Shown here in pieces: positions 63,822 to 64,000 of a DNA stretch of 64,000 nt. Within the stretch, counting starts at the first letter, position 1. Every line of letters starts with the position of its first letter. The stretch lies in NCBI GenBank assembly GCA_026005175.1, contig BPKO01000001.1, forward strand, positions 930,001 to 994,000, read 5' to 3'. A model generated the notes under the pieces. That model worked only from the letters and a program-made list of their open reading frames with translations. It did no database searches and was not told the DNA's origin. The DNA comes from Candidatus Tectimicrobiota bacterium (GTDB lineage: Bacteria > Tectomicrobia > Entotheonellia > Entotheonellales > Entotheonellaceae). The translations under genes were made by a program, and so were the position numbers.

Positions 63822-64000
63822 GGCCCCCCTCCGGCCAGCAAGGGCCCCGCCGTGCTCAGGGCGCGCTCGGCCACTTGCCAGGAAAGGCGATACAGCGCGC
63901 CGCCGGCGTTGGGAAAGAGCCCCAACACCACGGCGAGCAAGGCGGTGGTGGCAAGGGGCAGCCACAACGCCGGGCTGACTTCGCGCCAGCGCCCGGGCGC
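63818..64000 (-). CDS. C-terminal end of an antiporter-like membrane subunit, 3' partial
   Basis: The last 60 residues of a gene entering from the right edge: REVSPALWLPLATTALLAVV and LGLFPNAGGALYRLSW, ending with TGA at 63818-63820. The hydrophobic helix plus LGLFPNA resembles the C-terminal end of MrpA/D- or NuoL-type subunits. Too short for firm family assignment, but the four-base overlap with the 70-aa gene puts it in the same operon. Confidence 0.7.
   Translation of the reverse strand, partial: APGRWREVSPALWLPLATTALLAVVLGLFPNAGGALYRLSWQVAERALSTAGPLLAGGGP

Noticed and set aside
1..64000. tRNA, rRNA, CRISPR or insertion sequences
   Set aside because: No T-arm consensus, rRNA core sequences, regularly spaced direct repeats, transposase motifs or flanking terminal repeats were seen by eye.

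Overview
This 64 kb, GC-rich, densely coded window looks like a chromosomal contig from a Gram-negative-type environmental bacterium. Supporting signs are a PEP-CTERM surface protein with a PilT-type motor, SSU-independent Dpp/Opp peptide-type ABC cassettes, a molybdenum hydroxylase, an F420/FMN luciferase-like oxidoreductase, an acyl-CoA carboxylase and Mrp/Nuo-type antiporter subunits. There is no rRNA, tRNA, CRISPR array or insertion sequence that I can see, and I do not assign a phylum.

Layout: 1-3.8 kb has a caspase-like/lectin-repeat protein (cut by the left edge), a VanZ-like membrane protein, a THUMP RNA methyltransferase and a small unknown. 4-6.1 kb has a PilZ-PilT retraction-ATPase fusion convergent with a PEP-CTERM protein. 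6.3-9 kb is an operon of a fused EtfB-EtfA protein and a rhodanese whose catalytic Cys codon is UGA. 9.2-15 kb holds two divergent peptide-type ABC solute-binding proteins, a permease pair and a CMD/AhpD-like protein whose second CxxC cysteine is also UGA. 15.3-36.6 kb is one minus-strand Tc (ABC) toxin operon: TcB-TcC fusion, KAP-family P-loop NTPase, and a TcA split into two genes. 37-45 kb has recD2, a two-subunit biotin-dependent acyl-CoA carboxylase, a thioesterase and a metallo-hydrolase-like secreted protein. 45.3-49.2 kb is a three-subunit molybdenum hydroxylase operon plus a MoaD-like protein. 49.2-53.6 kb is a second ABC cassette with an EI24/CysZ-like protein. 53.7-58.1 kb has a cyclase-family hydrolase, a CoA-binding ligase-like protein, a GT2 glycosyltransferase and a ParB-like protein. 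58.1-64 kb is a minus-strand run of DUF72, small membrane protein, LLM oxidoreductase, metallophosphoesterase, YbaK deacylase and antiporter subunits.

The strongest novel signals are two. First, two unrelated redox genes have an in-frame UGA exactly where the family has its catalytic cysteine, each followed at 17 or 20 nt by a perfect 7-bp stem with a 3-nt G-rich apical loop, as expected for bacterial SECIS elements; the organism therefore probably makes selenoproteins. Second, a complete Tc toxin operon carries a membrane-anchored KAP NTPase translationally coupled to the TcB-TcC gene, with an unrecognised C-terminal effector domain.

Caution: about fifteen single-base frame breaks interrupt otherwise continuous families (mostly 4.4-18 kb, at short homopolymers). 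I read these as probable assembly or sequencing errors and annotate the genes across them.
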